Positions 14,873 through 14,916 of a DNA stretch of 14,916 bases are shown here, one piece after another. A model generated the notes under the pieces. It searched no databases. It saw nothing but the letters and a program-made list of their open reading frames with translations, and was not told the origin of the DNA. A program made the position numbers and the translations under genes. Position 1 is the first letter of the stretch; each line of letters begins with the position of its first letter. The DNA comes from an uncultured Bacteroidota bacterium (GTDB lineage Bacteria > Bacteroidota > Bacteroidia > Chitinophagales > Chitinophagaceae), in NCBI GenBank assembly GCA_938008665.1, contig CALLKA010000108.1, positions 1 to 14,916 of the forward strand, given 5' to 3'.

Positions 14873-14916
14873 TATTCAATTTGTTTAATGTAATATACGG
14901 CAATTACTTATCGCCC

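Overview
The window looks like chromosomal DNA of a Bacteroidota member, most likely a Chitinophagaceae-type freshwater or soil bacterium. The DNA is AT-rich, genes mostly lack Shine-Dalgarno motifs, and two promoter-like boxes fit the Bacteroidota TAnnTTTG consensus. Several products (an N-anchored OmpH, a separate RfaE1 kinase, DUF6370, DUF885) are of types I associate with this phylum. The genus is a guess. I saw no mobile elements, tRNA, rRNA or CRISPR.

Region 1 (about 1-2700, minus strand) is the most interesting part. It holds four small exported proteins in a row: a four-Cys protein, an MbnP-like copper-binding protein, a MauG/MbnH-like di-heme peroxidase whose start overlaps the end of mbnP, and a four-Cys DUF6370 protein. 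In characterised systems MbnH oxidises a tryptophan of MbnP to kynurenine to build a copper site, so this resembles a methanobactin-independent periplasmic copper module with extra Cys-rich partners. A strong hairpin terminator (2746-2770) separates it from Region 2.

Region 2 (2788-6191, minus strand) is a pair of secreted zinc-type peptidases, a DUF885 protein and an M28 peptidase with a PA-like domain. They probably degrade peptides outside the cytoplasm. A 298-bp divergent intergenic region follows, with an operator-like inverted repeat next to a TAnnTTTG box.

Region 3 (6490-10998) contains a class V PLP enzyme translationally overlapped with murQ, then anmK facing murQ. AnmK and MurQ are successive steps in recycling anhydro-MurNAc from cell-wall turnover. 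A Gfo/Idh/MocA oxidoreductase related to UDP-GlcNAc 3-dehydrogenases is divergent from anmK.

Region 4 (11087-14872, minus strand) has an OmpH/Skp-like periplasmic protein with its own terminator, then a tightly packed set: an APC amino-acid permease, rfaE1 (heptose kinase) and ispD (isoprenoid precursor synthesis). Much of the right half therefore serves envelope biogenesis and recycling.
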